Source: Welwitschia mirabilis (taxonomy: Eukaryota; Gnetophyta; Gnetopsida; Welwitschiales). Taken from it: a stretch of DNA of 64,000 nucleotides. Within the stretch, counting starts at the first letter, position 1, and each line of letters opens with the position of its first letter. The translations under genes and the position numbers were made by a program. Shown here one piece after another: positions 48,116 through 60,199 of this stretch. The DNA lies in assembly GCA_051453625.1 (NCBI GenBank), contig JBOZIK010000001.1:154080037-154144036 (forward strand). Direction: 5' to 3'. The notes under the pieces are model-generated. The model was not told where the DNA came from and ran no database searches. It saw nothing but the letters and a program-made list of their open reading frames with translations.

Positions 48116-49556
48116 TAAGGATTGATTGAACTCAAAGGGGAGGGATGAATGAGTTCCACCGAATAAAATTATTTAAACTAATAATAGAATCACATGAAAA
48201 TACACAATAAAAACACCTTATTAAATAATCTGATTGTGTAACCTGGGTACGTCCACACACATAGGATAGCTTCTACTCATACTTTTAGATATTCTTAACT
48301 TGCAATAAATAGTGATTTTTTGGCACACCACTAAACTCATAATAAATGAAAGTTTTCTTACAAGGTAGCTCTTTATCCCTCTTAAGGGAATAGTGGTTTT
48401 CATAGGCACACTAAAAACCTTTACAATAATAAGAGTTTCCTTGCAAGGCAGCACTCTCTCCTTCATAAGAAAATAATGGCTTTTTAGCTCATCAATAATC
48501 TTACATTAAACAAGTGCAGCAAAGCACAGTATCAAGTGCACACCCCTACAAGGGTTGTTTTATAAGCTATTTGATATTCAAGAATTTAGACTTACAACAA
48601 TATTTAATAATAAGATGGTCTATAATGTAAATTAAAATACAACACAACAACGAGCTTGAAGATATTTTTTTGATAAATATTTGAGATCCTTAAAGTTGTT
48701 GTTATCATTACAAGTATAAATGAAGAATGCAACAATGTAGATCCAAGATCAGATGATGGAAGAAACATAAGCTCCTTGCTAATGAATCCTTTAATTTCTC
48801 TTTGAGAAGTATCTTTACTAATGCATTTCAAGATCTGTATATTTCTTTAATTTAATGAAGTGTTGAAAAGTTTCTTTATTAGATTCGTGACATTGAGGCT
48901 TTATAGGATTGAAGAAGATCTAGCAATTTAATCTTGAAAGATAGTCATTTAATTTTGTAAACGCTGTACAGTAGAAAGCTAACATTTATGTTTGAGGCAT
49001 GTAACTTCAATTTTAATCAATGTGAACTTAGGTCTAAGACATCTTCAACTTTGTAAATGTATCTAGTCACCTTACCAAATTTTGATGAATTTTGCTTTAT
49101 AGTACTCTTGGACGTTCATGACTATGAATCCATGATGTATAAGTTCATAGATTACCTGAAATGTAAGATATTATTCAAAAATTAAATTGACTCTATTACC
49201 TATTTTAGCTCAATATAGACATATTCAAATATGTAAATGTCTTCATTTGTGTCAAGTTCAACTTTTAGTTTAGTCATCTTAAAAATGGTAGTCATCTTTT
49301 AGCCTGTGATTGAATTTCAATATGTTTAAGACATCTTTAGTTTTTTAGATGTCTTCACTTAAGATGTCTTTAGTTTTTGAAACGTCTTCAGATAATTGAT
49401 TTGGTGGATTAGTATCTAATCTTTTTTGTGAGATGTTTCCTCTGAAGTTCTATTATGATTTAGTACCTATCAAGGCTTGATGTTCCTTAATGACCTATCT
49501 ACATAATGACACAAAATATTTGACAAGTGGAGTAATTAAAACTATATTTTCCAACT
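48116..49556 (-). repeat. Copia-2 5' LTR
   Basis: 1441 bp. In element orientation it starts GTTGGAAAATATAG (first T/A altered) and ends near CAATCCTTA. Homologous to 29331-30772. Contains an array of GATGTCTTCA-type motifs (about 49030-49400). Confidence 0.85.
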
Positions 49557-49605
49557 TAACTATTTGGGCTAAATATTTGGACCCTAAAAAAATCTAAATG
49601 TAATA
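49557..49605 (-). repeat. LTR B, remaining end
   Basis: After Copia-2, the sequence resumes with TAACT (49557-49561) and continues colinear with 26195-26240 of LTR A (ACTATT(T/C)G(G/A)G..TTTGGA(C/T)C..AATCTA), although diverged. This shows that the two pieces were once joined. Confidence 0.7.
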
Positions 49606-52600
49606 CTTAATCACTTAATAGAATGCATGAAATACTAAAGGGGCTATGATGTATCCTACATTGAGTCTCTAGAATATGATAATGGGCATTAAAATTAGGC
49701 CCTATTCTTAAAACCATTCAATACCAATAATTAGGAGTGTTTTTTTATTGCATTATTGATTATTCTAGACATTGAAACCATTTCATAGTGATAGTTAGCT
49801 AGTATTCCCTTCAAATTTTAAAAATTCCTAGAAGGTTGATTCTATCCACTCTAAGCTTGCATTATTAGCACTCTCTAAATGGTCTTACTAGAGGTCCAAG
49901 GAATAATAAATAAAGAGCATGTACAATAATTTCTTATTACCTTAAGTTGTTTGGTGTGATGGTAAATAAATAAATCTAAAATCCTTCTTAGTCTTATTGA
50001 ATGATATTTTTAAGTTTTAATAGAATTAACTAATAACATAAATAAACTCTTATGATCTTACTATCAAATATATCATAGACAACTACTAAAAAGAGATTAG
50101 AAAGTTATTTTTGATATAATTAAAGTAAGCAACATGGGAAAAACAAAAGTAGCCTCTTACAAAGTTGTAGTATCCATACAAATAGCTTGAAATAATTACA
50201 TAAAATGATCCCATAGATGAGAAATAAAATTAGTAGGATTAGAAATAATTTTACTAGTAAAAGAGATCTTGTCCAAATAATAAATAAAAAATATATGTTT
50301 AAATATGTCAAAAAAATTCTATAACTTTCAATCTAAGTTTTAAGCTAAAAAAGATAACTATTGATAAGGATACTTTTGCTTGATAAACATCCCATTTTTT
50401 AAAGATGACTTGTCTTTGAATAGTTTAATAAGAATTATAAATAATTCTTGAACTAATGATTTAATCTTGTTATATTTTAAATTTGCATGAAAATATATCT
50501 ATTATCCAAAATGTTTTACAAAATTATGCAGTTAAAACTTTGCCGTTTGCCACTATTAATATTAGTTTACATAAACTACAGATCAGGCTTTACATTTTAA
50601 ATATTTTGAAAAATACTTTTAAATAGTTAAAGAAGAAAAACTACTAGCATGTACTTGGAAAAATGGCATTTAGTTCTAGTAAAAATACCATTAATTTTAA
50701 TTTTAATTTGAATTGGAAAAAGATATGATACAGTTATTTATTAGAGAAAACTAACTTATGAATTTACCCTCTAAAAATAAAGTATCCAAGAATAAAACCC
50801 ATCTAAAATATTAAAGTTATAAGCTTGACTAAGATAATAGTTACTTTAAGTATAACTCTAGAGAATATGACTCGAGCTATCTTTATGCAAATCTACTAAA
50901 TGAAACTTTTTTTTGAAATAAAGGAAAGAGAATAAAAAAGATCTACCCTAAAAAACATCTCTCCTATAATCCATTTTAAGTGTAAATGTTAAAAATACAA
51001 AAAGGATCATATGATAAGTAAAATGTAGCCTAAGAAATTGAATTTTTAAAATTTAAGTCAAAATAAATAATTTTATATTTCTAAACATAAGTTTGAAGTA
51101 TAACAGCACCTCCTTATCCTTACTCATGAATAGTAATAATTACTTTTAAATGAGGTGGGAATTAGTATGCTAAAAAGATAATTCTTGAAAACATATTTTA
51201 GTTTCTCTAAGAAGAAAAAAGTTGAAAGAAATACCCAAGCAAGGAAGAAAAAAACAAAAAATAAAAGGATCTCCAACATGTTTATATCAACTCCTATTAG
51301 AGAAATCTCAAACATTCAATAAGCGAATAATCATGTTGTAGAAAAGGGAGTTTTATCTATACTACTCCCTGGAAGATCTAAATACACATGTTTATCAACA
51401 TTCATATTATTCATAAAAAGTTAAAAAGTATTATTTTTCTTTAATAAGAATTCAAAACTAGAAGAATTTGTATAAAATAGAATCTAATATCTTGTAGAGG
51501 AGGGGTTCACTCATTTCCACTTAATGACTTTAAAAAATCCATTAGGATTTAATGCATGATCAAATAAAATTAAAGTAACAATTAATGAGGAAGAATATGA
51601 ATATTTAATACTATCTTTAAGACTAGGTTAAGGTTCTAAGTGGAAGTAGGTTATGAATGTATGAATGATGGCAACTAAAGTGGATGAATCATAAGAATAT
51701 GAAACAAATTTACTAGAGATACAGAATAGAAACCAAAAATTAAAGCAGATCTTTTGGCTTAAATATTATTCAATTATTTCTTATGAGATGAAAGGTGGCA
51801 TGTAGAAATATGATTTCCTTTATGATGATAATAATTATAAGAGTTTAAAAGAAGAAATATTTTAATTTCTAAGTGAAGACATATCTACCGCATAGAGGAT
51901 GAAAAAGTGCTTCCACTACAAAATATTTACTTCAACAAAATACCTTTGAAAACAAAACCCATTAACATTATAAAATGTGCCTGTAGAATATTTCTAATAA
52001 ATTTAATAGCATCATTATCTACTAAAGAGTAAATAAAAGGAAGATTAAGAAGTGCAACATAATAAGGAATATATTTATGCATTGAGTCATTAACATGAAA
52101 GCTAAATTTCCACATGGAAGTGACTGATGTCATAGTTTATGTTATTAAAAATTTGAGAAATAATTTTCTTTTCGCCATGGACACATTAAAAACCTTAAGC
52201 AAAATAAAGTAACATGCATAGCATTGAGTAATTTGGATATCCATTAATCAAATAATGCTTCAATCATGCGTCACTATGAGCCAAAAAGCCAAGAACTAAA
52301 AGAAATATGAAATGAAGGTTATAATCTTTTGATACAAATTCAAATATATTAGGAGAAATAATAAAATTGATAGAAGAATACATATCACTATACTTTTAGA
52401 ATGAAGTAGTAAACCCTTTTAAGGGATTAAATAGGTGGGCCATTCGTGGCTTATTCTGAAAAAAGGAGAAAAGTTTAAAAAGACTATTTAAAAACTAATA
52501 AATATATAGATTACAAAAGAAAATGCAATAAGAATGAAATGTGATTAATATAATAAAGAGTTATAATAGAAATACAGTGGAACCCTACTATAACCATTAG

Positions 52601-53705
52601 TAAAAATTTATTTTTTAACATCATATACCAATCACTTAATAAATTAATTATTTAATAATTATACTAACTAGCTAACATATTAATTATTCACCAATAATAT
52701 TCACTAAGAGAGATTTCATATTGACATCCTATTTCTTTCTTGATTTTTATTAGTTTTCTTTTAATAATATTTTTATTTATTAAATTATTTATTTACTTTT
52801 TTACAATTGGGAAAATGTTAAATATTAAAACTCATAATATTATTACATTATCTAAAAAAAAAAATCATATTTTCAAATCCATGCTGCCTAGTCTGTAAAC
52901 AAGAGGATTGTTTTTTGCATGTTTTTGTTTATTGTCTATTTGTGAGAAATGCATGGAATTGGGCTTCTCTTGTTTTTCCTTATATTCACATGAATTTTAA
53001 GACCATCCTTTTAGGAACTAGTTGGGATTTTAAGCTTTTTTAATAGAATGTCATCAACTAATATAGTCTTTAGTTATTTATAAAATTAAATGTCTTTACT
53101 TCCTTTTTCTTGGATTTAAAGGAAAAAAAGGTAGTATTTTTTAACTAGTATCTTTTCATGTCCATGCTCATGTAGAAAGGGTGAAATTTTAGGTGGACTC
53201 TCTAATGCAATTAATCATGTCTTGGTTTCCTCTAATTTATAGTTGGCATAGTTTTCTCTTATTTTTTTTAACCCTTTCATAGTGCCTTTTCTTCTATGTT
53301 TTGTAGTTTAACTACTTGCTACTATACGTTAAATTATTGGCTACTTTTGCCCTTTGATTTTGTAAAATTAATTCTTCTAATAGTAATAAAACCTTTTTAT
53401 GGGTTTGATAATCATCTCCTTTTATATTTTTAGATACTAAAATCATATCATTATTATATTATGTAGAATAAGCTTCATAAAATGATAACTATTATTGAAC
53501 TATATTTATTTAATAAAATTGCATATTACAAATAAACTAAAGGAAACCAATCATATTAAGAATGTTATATTATGAACCAAAATGTATTTCATTTATAATG
53601 TCATGTTTCATTATTAACCCCTTTAGTTAACACACATACATTATTATAAAAGATGTTCTTTTTACTAAAGTCTTCGTATAGTTGAAAATAGTATTTTAAA
53701 GTTTA
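49606..53705. other. 4.1 kb AT-rich sequence, no gene recognised
   Basis: No LTR ends, no protein similarity that I can defend. Frames are short and hydrophobic, as expected for AT-rich DNA. A stretch near 51500-51760 looks vaguely coding on the plus strand (KVTINEEEYEYLILSLRLG) but is not assignable. Confidence 0.45.
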
Positions 53706-53766
53706 TGTGGAGGTTTATTAAGACTTCTTAGCAAAGGGAATATATTTAGAATGCTTTACAAGATTT
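53706..53766 (+). repeat. Copia-3 5' LTR, first 61 bp
   Basis: TGTGGAGGTTTATTAAGAC... up to and including the left target duplication of LINE-2 (53749-53766). Confidence 0.7.
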
Positions 53767-54060
53767 TTTTTTAAAAAGAACAAAGTATATTAAACTAGAG
53801 AATTTACATTGGGGGGATGAAAACACCCTAACTTGATGAGAAATTTAAACTGTTCAGAGAAAGGGAGAACATTCCATTGAAAGTTCAAAAATGGATTGGA
53901 AACAGAATAAAATTGGGGGTAAAAGTGGCCCTATAAAAATAGAGTAAAAATGGAAAACTAACTATATAGAAGAAAAATATGCATCAACTATTTGGTAGAA
54001 CTACTAACTAACAGACTGGGGAAAAAAATGACCTAGAGAAGTAGAAATGAAAAACTTAAT

Positions 54061-54690
54061 TTAGTCTAGAGAAAAGACTTGAAAGGTGGAGGATTCGTAT
54101 TTTCTATAGAAAGGAAAAAGATTAATGTGGTTTTGTTTTAGTAAAAAGTGGTCCATTTCATCAGATAGCACCTCAAAGGCTTGATTTACCTCTTTTAATT
54201 CTTTAGGGCCTGCTTGATTTTTATCTAGGTGCAATCTGAGAGCTTTCTTTCTATAGTAGGACTTGATGGCTTGAGGGAGGGCTCTGTGGGAGATTTCTAA
54301 TGTGATGAAGGGGCATTTCTTCAGTTCATGGATTGTCACAAGCATGACTTCCTATGTTGCAACATCCATATCTATATCCTCTTACGGGTTATGCTACATT
54401 TCTACTAAAGAAGAGTCCATGGTTGAATTTTGAACTAAATTAAGACTTCTTTTTAATTAAGTGAAGGCCTGGTTATGCCTTCCTTGCTCTTAAGAGTCAG
54501 TTGTTGGATGTTCCTAATTTGTCTACATAGCTGTCTCTTGGGTTATCTCCTGAGTTGTCTCTTGTTATGCTGGCAGTAAATTCATCTCCTCTGTGTGGTC
54601 TGGGGGCATAGTAATCCTCTAATAACTAGGACTATCTTGTACAATGTTGTGCAACGTTTTCATTAGATTGAGGAGAACTCTCCTTAGTGG
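54061..54690 (-). pseudogene. LINE-2 downstream frame with C-terminal J-domain
   Basis: One frame runs about 210 codons: a hydrophilic Gln/Glu/Thr-rich part (ETTQEITQETAM, HPTTDS, LKRSLNLVQNSTMDSSLVEM), then an intact 94-codon stretch from ATG 54345: helix II SHRALPQAIKSYYRKKALRL, the loop HLDKN, helix III GPKELKEVNQAFEVLSDE, and a short tail to a stop at 54061. This is the J-domain of DnaJ/Hsp40 proteins, which stimulates Hsp70 ATPase; the invariant HPD reads HLD, which abolishes that activity in known J-proteins. The nine stops in the upstream part are TAG or TAA only, each reachable from CAG/CAA by one C-to-T. It lies inside the LINE target duplication, so it travelled with the element. 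Whether it was a third ORF or the C-terminus of ORF2 cannot be settled here. Confidence 0.75.
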
Positions 54691-54699
54691 AGTCTAATG

Positions 54700-57600
54700 G
54701 GGGCATCACCGTAGAGGAGGAGAAGGGGCCTCTCTTACCCTGATCTCATTGGTAGCTCGCCAAAGTACCAAAATTAACCCAGAATGTCTAGAAGAGTGTT
54801 TTTTTCAAAGGGCCTAAATAAAGAAGAAAGGTAAATTCACCTAGAGTCCTAAGTCTAGGGCTTTAAGAAATACAAAGTGAATGCCTGAGAGGTTAGAGTA
54901 ATAACCAAATTGGATGAAGTATCAGTCAGCTAGTTCTGCACCTAAGCCCCATGGGGGGCGTAGCACCTTTTGATTGATGTATCCACAAGGATACCATTGG
55001 GAAAGAAATGAAGCATCTCATACTATCCTTAGCTTCCAAGAGAGATTCTTTATCTAGCTGCAGGAATTTCTAGGAGTCTAGAGAGGGAGCCTTCAGTTAT
55101 CTCCATAATAATTCTTCTATATATTGTGCACTATCCTCTTAAATGTTTGTAAAAAGGTGTGATATCAGCTCTTAGATATTTCCTAAGCTTATGTAGAAGG
55201 GTTTCCCATCCCATAGCCTATACTTTATCCCACAAGTCTAGACAATCTTCAAAGAGACCAGGGTCGAATGGCTCAATGGTAGGGGTAGATCCTATTACAA
55301 GTCTGATTTCAGAGTGGTAGTATTTAATCCTCTTAGAAGTACTTATAGGAAATAGTAATGAGATGCTATTAAAAATTAAATCATTTTTAATTCTCCAAAT
55401 CTGTAAATAATTTAAGTGAATCACATCATTTAAGCAAGTATTCAAAACATTATAGGTCTAGTAGTACTTCTTCATTATTATAATTAACTCTTTACTCCAA
55501 ATACATTGATGAAACAAGTGATGTATAATTTTAGGACATGATTGATAGATAGGATAGGTTTTTTTCACTTGAAAACCCCTCTTGTGTAGTTTATCTCTAG
55601 TGAGAACTTCATGGTGATCCTTTAGCCAACAAAAAAACTTTAATTTTTTCTAGAATTTAACCCTTCCAATATTTCTTATAGAAGTCATATTTCCCATATT
55701 TCTTTAAAAGGATCTATTTGGTAGATTATGCATGACAAATATTTAATTCTAGTAGGTATCTTCTAGCTTTACTGGAATGCTTTCTCAGATAGGATTCTCC
55801 TTGATTAGTGCTCTAATTTGAGTATTTGTGATTAATCAAATCACTCCAAGATTATCCTCCTTCATTCAGTCTTTTCAAGATCCTGTGAGCTCTAGTAAGG
55901 AGGCAATCTTCTGGTCTCTGAATCCTCCATTCTCTTGATTCTCTTGGATGGGCTATTATCTTTCATTTGTAAAGATGAATTTGATTTTGGTCTTTACCTC
56001 CAGATCATATGAACTCCTTTAAGATTCTGTTGATTTTTAGAATATATTCTTAAGAGGGGTAATAATGGAAGTTATATATTAGAAGGAAGAGATTAAACAC
56101 AAGTTTTCAAGGATAATATTTGCTTTGGATGAGAGAAAATTATTCTACCAAGAGTTGCATCATCTTTAAATGGACTTAAGGATGTAGTTCTAGATGAGGA
56201 TCTTGTGCCAATTTCAGAGGGGAATTCCTAGATAGATATCTTATAGGTCTCTCAGTTTAATGTTTAGGATTTGGGTGATTTTATCTTCTTTAATATTATT
56301 TTTTCCCCAAAATGTAGATTCTTGACTATTCCAGTTAGTATAAAGACTTGTAGCTATCATAAAATGTTCATGGAATTCTTGATAGCTTTTGCTTGCTAAC
56401 ATGAAGCATTGATCATAATGATGCTATCATCTGCATAGTGATTATTAATGAAAGTTTGACCTTTAATTTTGATTCCTATAATTCAAGTACTCTTTAAGAA
56501 GACCTGTAAGACATTCATTACAAAGAGGAAAAGATATAGAGATAGAGGATTACTATGTCTTAATCCTCAACGTATTGAAAAGAATTTGACTTATGATTAT
56601 TAACCTTCACACTAAATTTGATTGATGCCTATATATATAGCCAAAAATTAATGGTGTCTTGATGAAAATCAATTTTCCTAAAGATACTTTCTAATGCTTG
56701 TCAACTAACCAAATTGTTAGCTTTTGCAATATCCAATTTAGTAATAAGAAGAGAAAATTTATGTTTTTTAATAGAATGAATGATCTCATAAGTTAAGAGA
56801 ATTTGGTCTTAGATATACCTAGAATAAATGAAGCTGGTTTGATTCTCTAAAATTACTTTGATACACAGGGGGTGATACGATCAACCATGATTTTTGAGAA
56901 GATTTTATAAAGAACATTACAAATAACTAAAGGTCTAAAATCCTCCGGTTTACTGGCTTTCCTCTTTTTAGGGATAAGGACTACCCTAGTTTTATTCATT
57001 TTGTTAGGAATTTGCTTGTTATGAAAAACATCCTACATAATGTTCTAAGATTGTCTTCAATATGGAGAAGTAAGATTTAATAAATTTAACTGATCATCCA
57101 TTGGAACTAGAATCTCTATTATTCTTCATAGAATTATAGCAGACAAGACTTCATCTCTACTCAAGGGTTTAATAAACAGGGAGTTGTTCTCATTATAAAT
57201 ACTCTTATTCTCCAAAATGAGCTTTGGGGCAATATCATCCCATTCCCAAATTCTTATAAGATAAGCCTGCATTTCCTTAGCTATGTCCTGTTCATTTTCT
57301 GTTATTTGGCCTCTAATATTAAGCCTTATGATCCTATTGTCTAATCTATGTTGATTAGCTTACTAGAAAAAAAAAACCTAGTATAATAATCCCCTCTTTA
57401 AGCCATTTTATCCTTGAATGTTTTTTTTAATAATTTTCCTCATCAACATTTATTTTTTGGAGTTCTAATAGGCATTGATATTTCTTATTATGGAGGCTAT
57501 CTTGATCTTCTCCCTCCTCCTGATTAGTCTAGATTCTTTGAATTCCTTCCTCGGTTCTGCTTTGGACTCAAACCTTTCTTTATCTTTCCTTCTCCAATCT

Positions 57601-58425
57601 TTTATATAGACTTTTAAGGTATTGAGGCCCCTATAAAGAAAAGTTATGGGTTGTGGCCCATCATACTAGGCTTATATTTTTTCCATTAATGTTCTAGTTT
57701 CTGTCCTATTAGTCTGATACTATTCCATGTGAAATGGGATTATCTGGGGCATAATTGCCCTCACTCTAAGTCTAATAGGATGATGATTCAAAGCTATCCT
57801 GTTCATGCCATAAGCTTCAATTGGGATCTTGGCTAAATCCTAGTTAGTAAGGATTCTGTTGATCCTGGACATGATTAGATTATTGCCTATTCTTCTATTA
57901 GACCATGTGTATTTGCATTTAGTAATATGAACATTTTGTAAGAGTATTCCGCACTAAAATTATTTAAGGATTGAAGCTCCTCTAAAATTCCAATTATCAC
58001 TTCCTGATTTTCACAGTGATGTAGACATTGATTGAAGTTCCTCAAAATGATCCATTTAGATTTATCTGTCACTAGCAACTATAATTCCTCTAAGATAGAG
58101 GATTTATCTTGATTATTTTGAGGACTATAGATGTTTGTTATAGTCCAACCTTCTTCCTTAAGAAAACTTGTGATATGGTTCTTGCTATTATTAATGAGAT
58201 CTACCTCCTCTTTCATGGAGATCATAAGGCCTCCTGAATTACCTTGGACTATATGAGTAAAAGAATGCCATTACTACTTGAAACTCTCTATTTTTATATC
58301 CTTTTTTATTTTATTTCTTGTAAATAAATTAAATCAATATTAAACTGAATAATAAGATTTCTTAGGGCCTTTTTCTTGTAGGAGGACCCTAATCCCCTAT
58401 AATTCCATGAAAGACAATTCACTGG
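54700..58425 (-). pseudogene. LINE-2 ORF2 (endonuclease / reverse transcriptase)
   Basis: Starts with the endonuclease motif NCLSWNYRGLGSS at 58420; WIILRNFNQCLHHCE (58055-58010) is the GDFN block with Gly-Asp replaced by Arg-Asn; KYTWSNRRIGN follows near 57905. Reverse transcriptase: TKLDIAKANNLVS.QALESI and FRKIDFHQDTINFWLYI (about 56745-56630), NPLSLYLFLFVMNVLQ (about 56540-56500), and an intact YADD box at 56437-56426. A tail region with IWRIKNDLIFNSI near 55410-55370 corresponds to the segment after the zinc-binding domain. Numerous stops and shifts. Confidence 0.85.
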
Positions 58426-58619
58426 NNNNNNNNNNNNNNNNNNNNNNNNNNNNNNNNNNNNNNNNNNNNNNNNNNNNNNNNNNNNNNNNNNNNNNNNNNN
58501 NNNNNNNNNNNNNNNNNNNNNNNNNAATTAATATTAAACTAACTGATAAGATTTCTTAGGGCCTTTTTCTTGTAGGAGGACCCTAATCCCCTATAATTCC
58601 ATGAAAGACAATTCACTGG
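58352..58619. other. 100-N gap between near-identical ends
   Basis: About 74 bp immediately left of the gap (58352-58425) are repeated immediately right of it (58546-58619); the sequences before that differ slightly. The gap is exactly 100 N (58426-58525), a conventional placeholder, so this looks like unmerged contig ends or two haplotypes more than a real duplication. Confidence 0.8.
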
Positions 58620-58639
58620 GGGTATTTCACCCCTTTTCG

Positions 58640-59800
58640 GATGCTTAACCTTTTTTGAGAGTATTTTCAATGGTAGCTTGGTATCTATTAGCTATATTCT
58701 TTGGCATTTTTCTTTCTTGAATGGTTCTATTGCTAGGCCTTCCTCTCATTTAAGTCTTTACATCATTGGGTTCATCAGTATTTAGCTATTGTTAGGGATC
58801 TTCTTCTTCCATAAGAGGTTAGAAGGGGTTATACTTCCTTTCCTATATCTTCTTCTCCTTACTGTTCTTGATTTCCTTAGGAAAACTGTGGTACTTTTCA
58901 TCAAGTTTTTCTTCGTTCACTTATGTTGATATATGCTTTGATTATGTCTGGTCTTTCCACAAAGAGTACAAGTTTCCTTTTATTTTTCTTTAATGTTAAT
59001 TATTTTATAACATTCTTATCTTAAATAACCCATTCTACCAAAATGGGAACATCTCTTTTTAGAAGAAGCACATATTCCCAAAATGTGCCCTAATTTTCCA
59101 CAAACATTATGTAGGACCAAAAGGTTCTCATAAGTAACTTCAAGTTTATAGATACGACATTTAGATCTAAATTTTATGGATTGTATCTTCTTTGTATTCT
59201 TTAGACTCATTCATACACAGAACCTGGCCAAAACTAGTCTCGTCTATTTAATTGTAATCTTATTTAGCTTGATCAGTTTACTAAATTGAGCAGCAATTTT
59301 TCTTAAGAGATCTTTATCCCAAAACTCTAAAGAAAACTTATGGATGTAGATCTAGATCGGTAACCTCCTAAATAGGTTTAGGTCTAATTATGCCCCTAGC
59401 ATCCATTTGGGTAGGGCAAGACCATATCTCTTTCAACATAGCAATAACATTGAATTTACTAAATCTCATCCATTTAGTTACTATTCATTCTTGGATCTGA
59501 TCTAGCCTCGGTCTTGGGCTAGATGACATAAAATTTCCAATTAAACTATATTAAAGTTTCTTCTCGATCCCAGAGTAAGACCTTAATTAATATCCAAAAC
59601 TAAGGTCTTTCCTTTCTTAGAGAACTAAGTCTTATCCATGTTGGAGGACTAAACCCTTAAAGAAAACACTAAAATGGATTAAAACTGAGATTTTAAAGGT
59701 TCTACAACTTACTTATAGATAGACTGTTTAGTGGCCGAAATTGTCCCCATACACTGTAACTAGGAATCGAAACCATCCTCGCTAATTTGCGGCCTTTTAA
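58640..59800 (-). pseudogene. LINE-2 ORF1 (DUF4283, zinc knuckles)
   Basis: Reads MRLKRPQISEDGFDS near the 5' end (59805), then IYIHKFSLEFWDKDLLRKIA and KLIKLNKITIK (about 59360-59240), the DUF4283 C-terminal part, then VTYENLLVLHNVCGKLGHIL followed by GICASSKKRCSHFGRMGYL (59140-59020), the zf-CCHC_4 type knuckles of plant L1 ORF1. Stops occur at positions where Trp is usual (TGG to TAG), for example before IYIHK and after ITIK. ORF1 proteins of this type coat the LINE RNA. Confidence 0.8.
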
Positions 59801-59880
59801 GCCTCATTCTATCCTATGCTCTAGATCCATTGAATCTTAGCAGAGCTTCAAAAACCCTAGCTGAATGCTTTACAAGATTT

Positions 59881-60134
59881 AGCCCTATATCATTTAGTCT
59901 TCTTTCAGGGTTGCATTGGGGTATTAAGTTATTTCAATAGCATTTGAATTAAGAATTGATTTTGTTAAAGAGATTAATAGCTGTAGATAAAATCCATGTC
60001 TAGCATATTCTTGTAATAATATCTATGCACTACTTTACCATGGATATTTTCATTAGCATTTAAGGGTTTTACCATATAAATATTTTTATATCTTTTTTAT
60101 CTGCATTTTTCATCTTGTTATCATTTTCTTGATA
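59881..60134 (+). repeat. Copia-3 5' LTR, remainder
   Basis: Continues after the LINE-2 target duplication; ends about two bases before the PBS. Carries TATAAATA at 60075-60082, a plausible promoter TATA box for the element, after AGGGTTTTACCA. Joined length of the LTR is about 315 bp. Confidence 0.7.
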
Positions 60135-60136
60135 AA

Positions 60137-60148
60137 TGGTATTAGAGT
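60137..60148 (+). other. Copia-3 primer-binding site
   Basis: TGGTATTAGAGT matches the initiator-Met PBS consensus at 10 of 12 bases (the two differences are C-to-T). Confidence 0.75.
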
Positions 60149-60199
60149 TGTGGTTCTCTTTAATTCAAGGGTTTAATTTTATTTCTTAGCTTAAATAAT

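Larger units (their letters stand above)
29331..49556 (-). mobile_element. Copia-2 retrotransposon carrying a CACTA insertion
   Basis: LTRs of about 1.44 kb at 29331-30772 (truncated by a gap) and 48116-49556 in direct orientation, a degenerate PBS (about 48101-48112, CTCTAATAC core) inside the right LTR, and gag on the minus strand. Target duplication TAACT on both outer sides. Total length is 20.2 kb, of which 11.5 kb is the CACTA element, leaving about 8.7 kb. Where pol is expected (30773-34600) there is a gap and unrecognised sequence, so it either lost pol or never had it. Confidence 0.8.
23705..49605 (-). mobile_element. Large-LTR, near-empty LTR element interrupted by Copia-2
   Basis: LTR A (23705-26240) and LTR B (26600-29330 continuing at 49557-49605) are colinear over their length and flank an internal region of only 359 bp (26241-26599). 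The minus-strand order is confirmed by a polypurine tract (complement of TTTCTCTTCCCTTTAAG, 26241-26257) beside LTR A and a primer-binding site (26585-26596) beside LTR B. There is no coding capacity, so it must be non-autonomous or internally deleted. A second leader/PBS copy just left of LTR A implies a tandem array sharing LTRs. Superfamily is not determinable; PBS type is compatible with either Copia or Gypsy. Confidence 0.75.
53767..59862 (-). mobile_element. LINE-2: complete-length L1-type LINE with J-domain frame
   Basis: Perfect 18-bp target duplication GAATGCTTTACAAGATTT at 53749-53766 and 59863-59880. On the minus strand the element starts AGCTAGGGTTTTTGAAGC at 59862 and ends in an A tract directly against the left duplication. 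It contains ORF1 (DUF4283 plus zinc knuckles), ORF2 (endonuclease, reverse transcriptase, tail), and an extra frame ending in a DnaJ J-domain before the A tail. Length is 6.1 kb including a 100-N gap with duplicated flanks. All frames are decayed, though the duplication is still perfect. Confidence 0.9.

Noticed and set aside
54061-54345. A genuine host DnaJ gene exon here
   Set aside because: It is enclosed by the LINE-2 target duplication, has no splice sites at its ends, has HLD for HPD, and continues upstream into a stop-ridden frame of the same element.
55218-55445. 75-codon frame on the minus strand as a separate gene
   Set aside because: It lies in the tail of LINE-2 ORF2 in the same orientation; it is a surviving piece of that frame.
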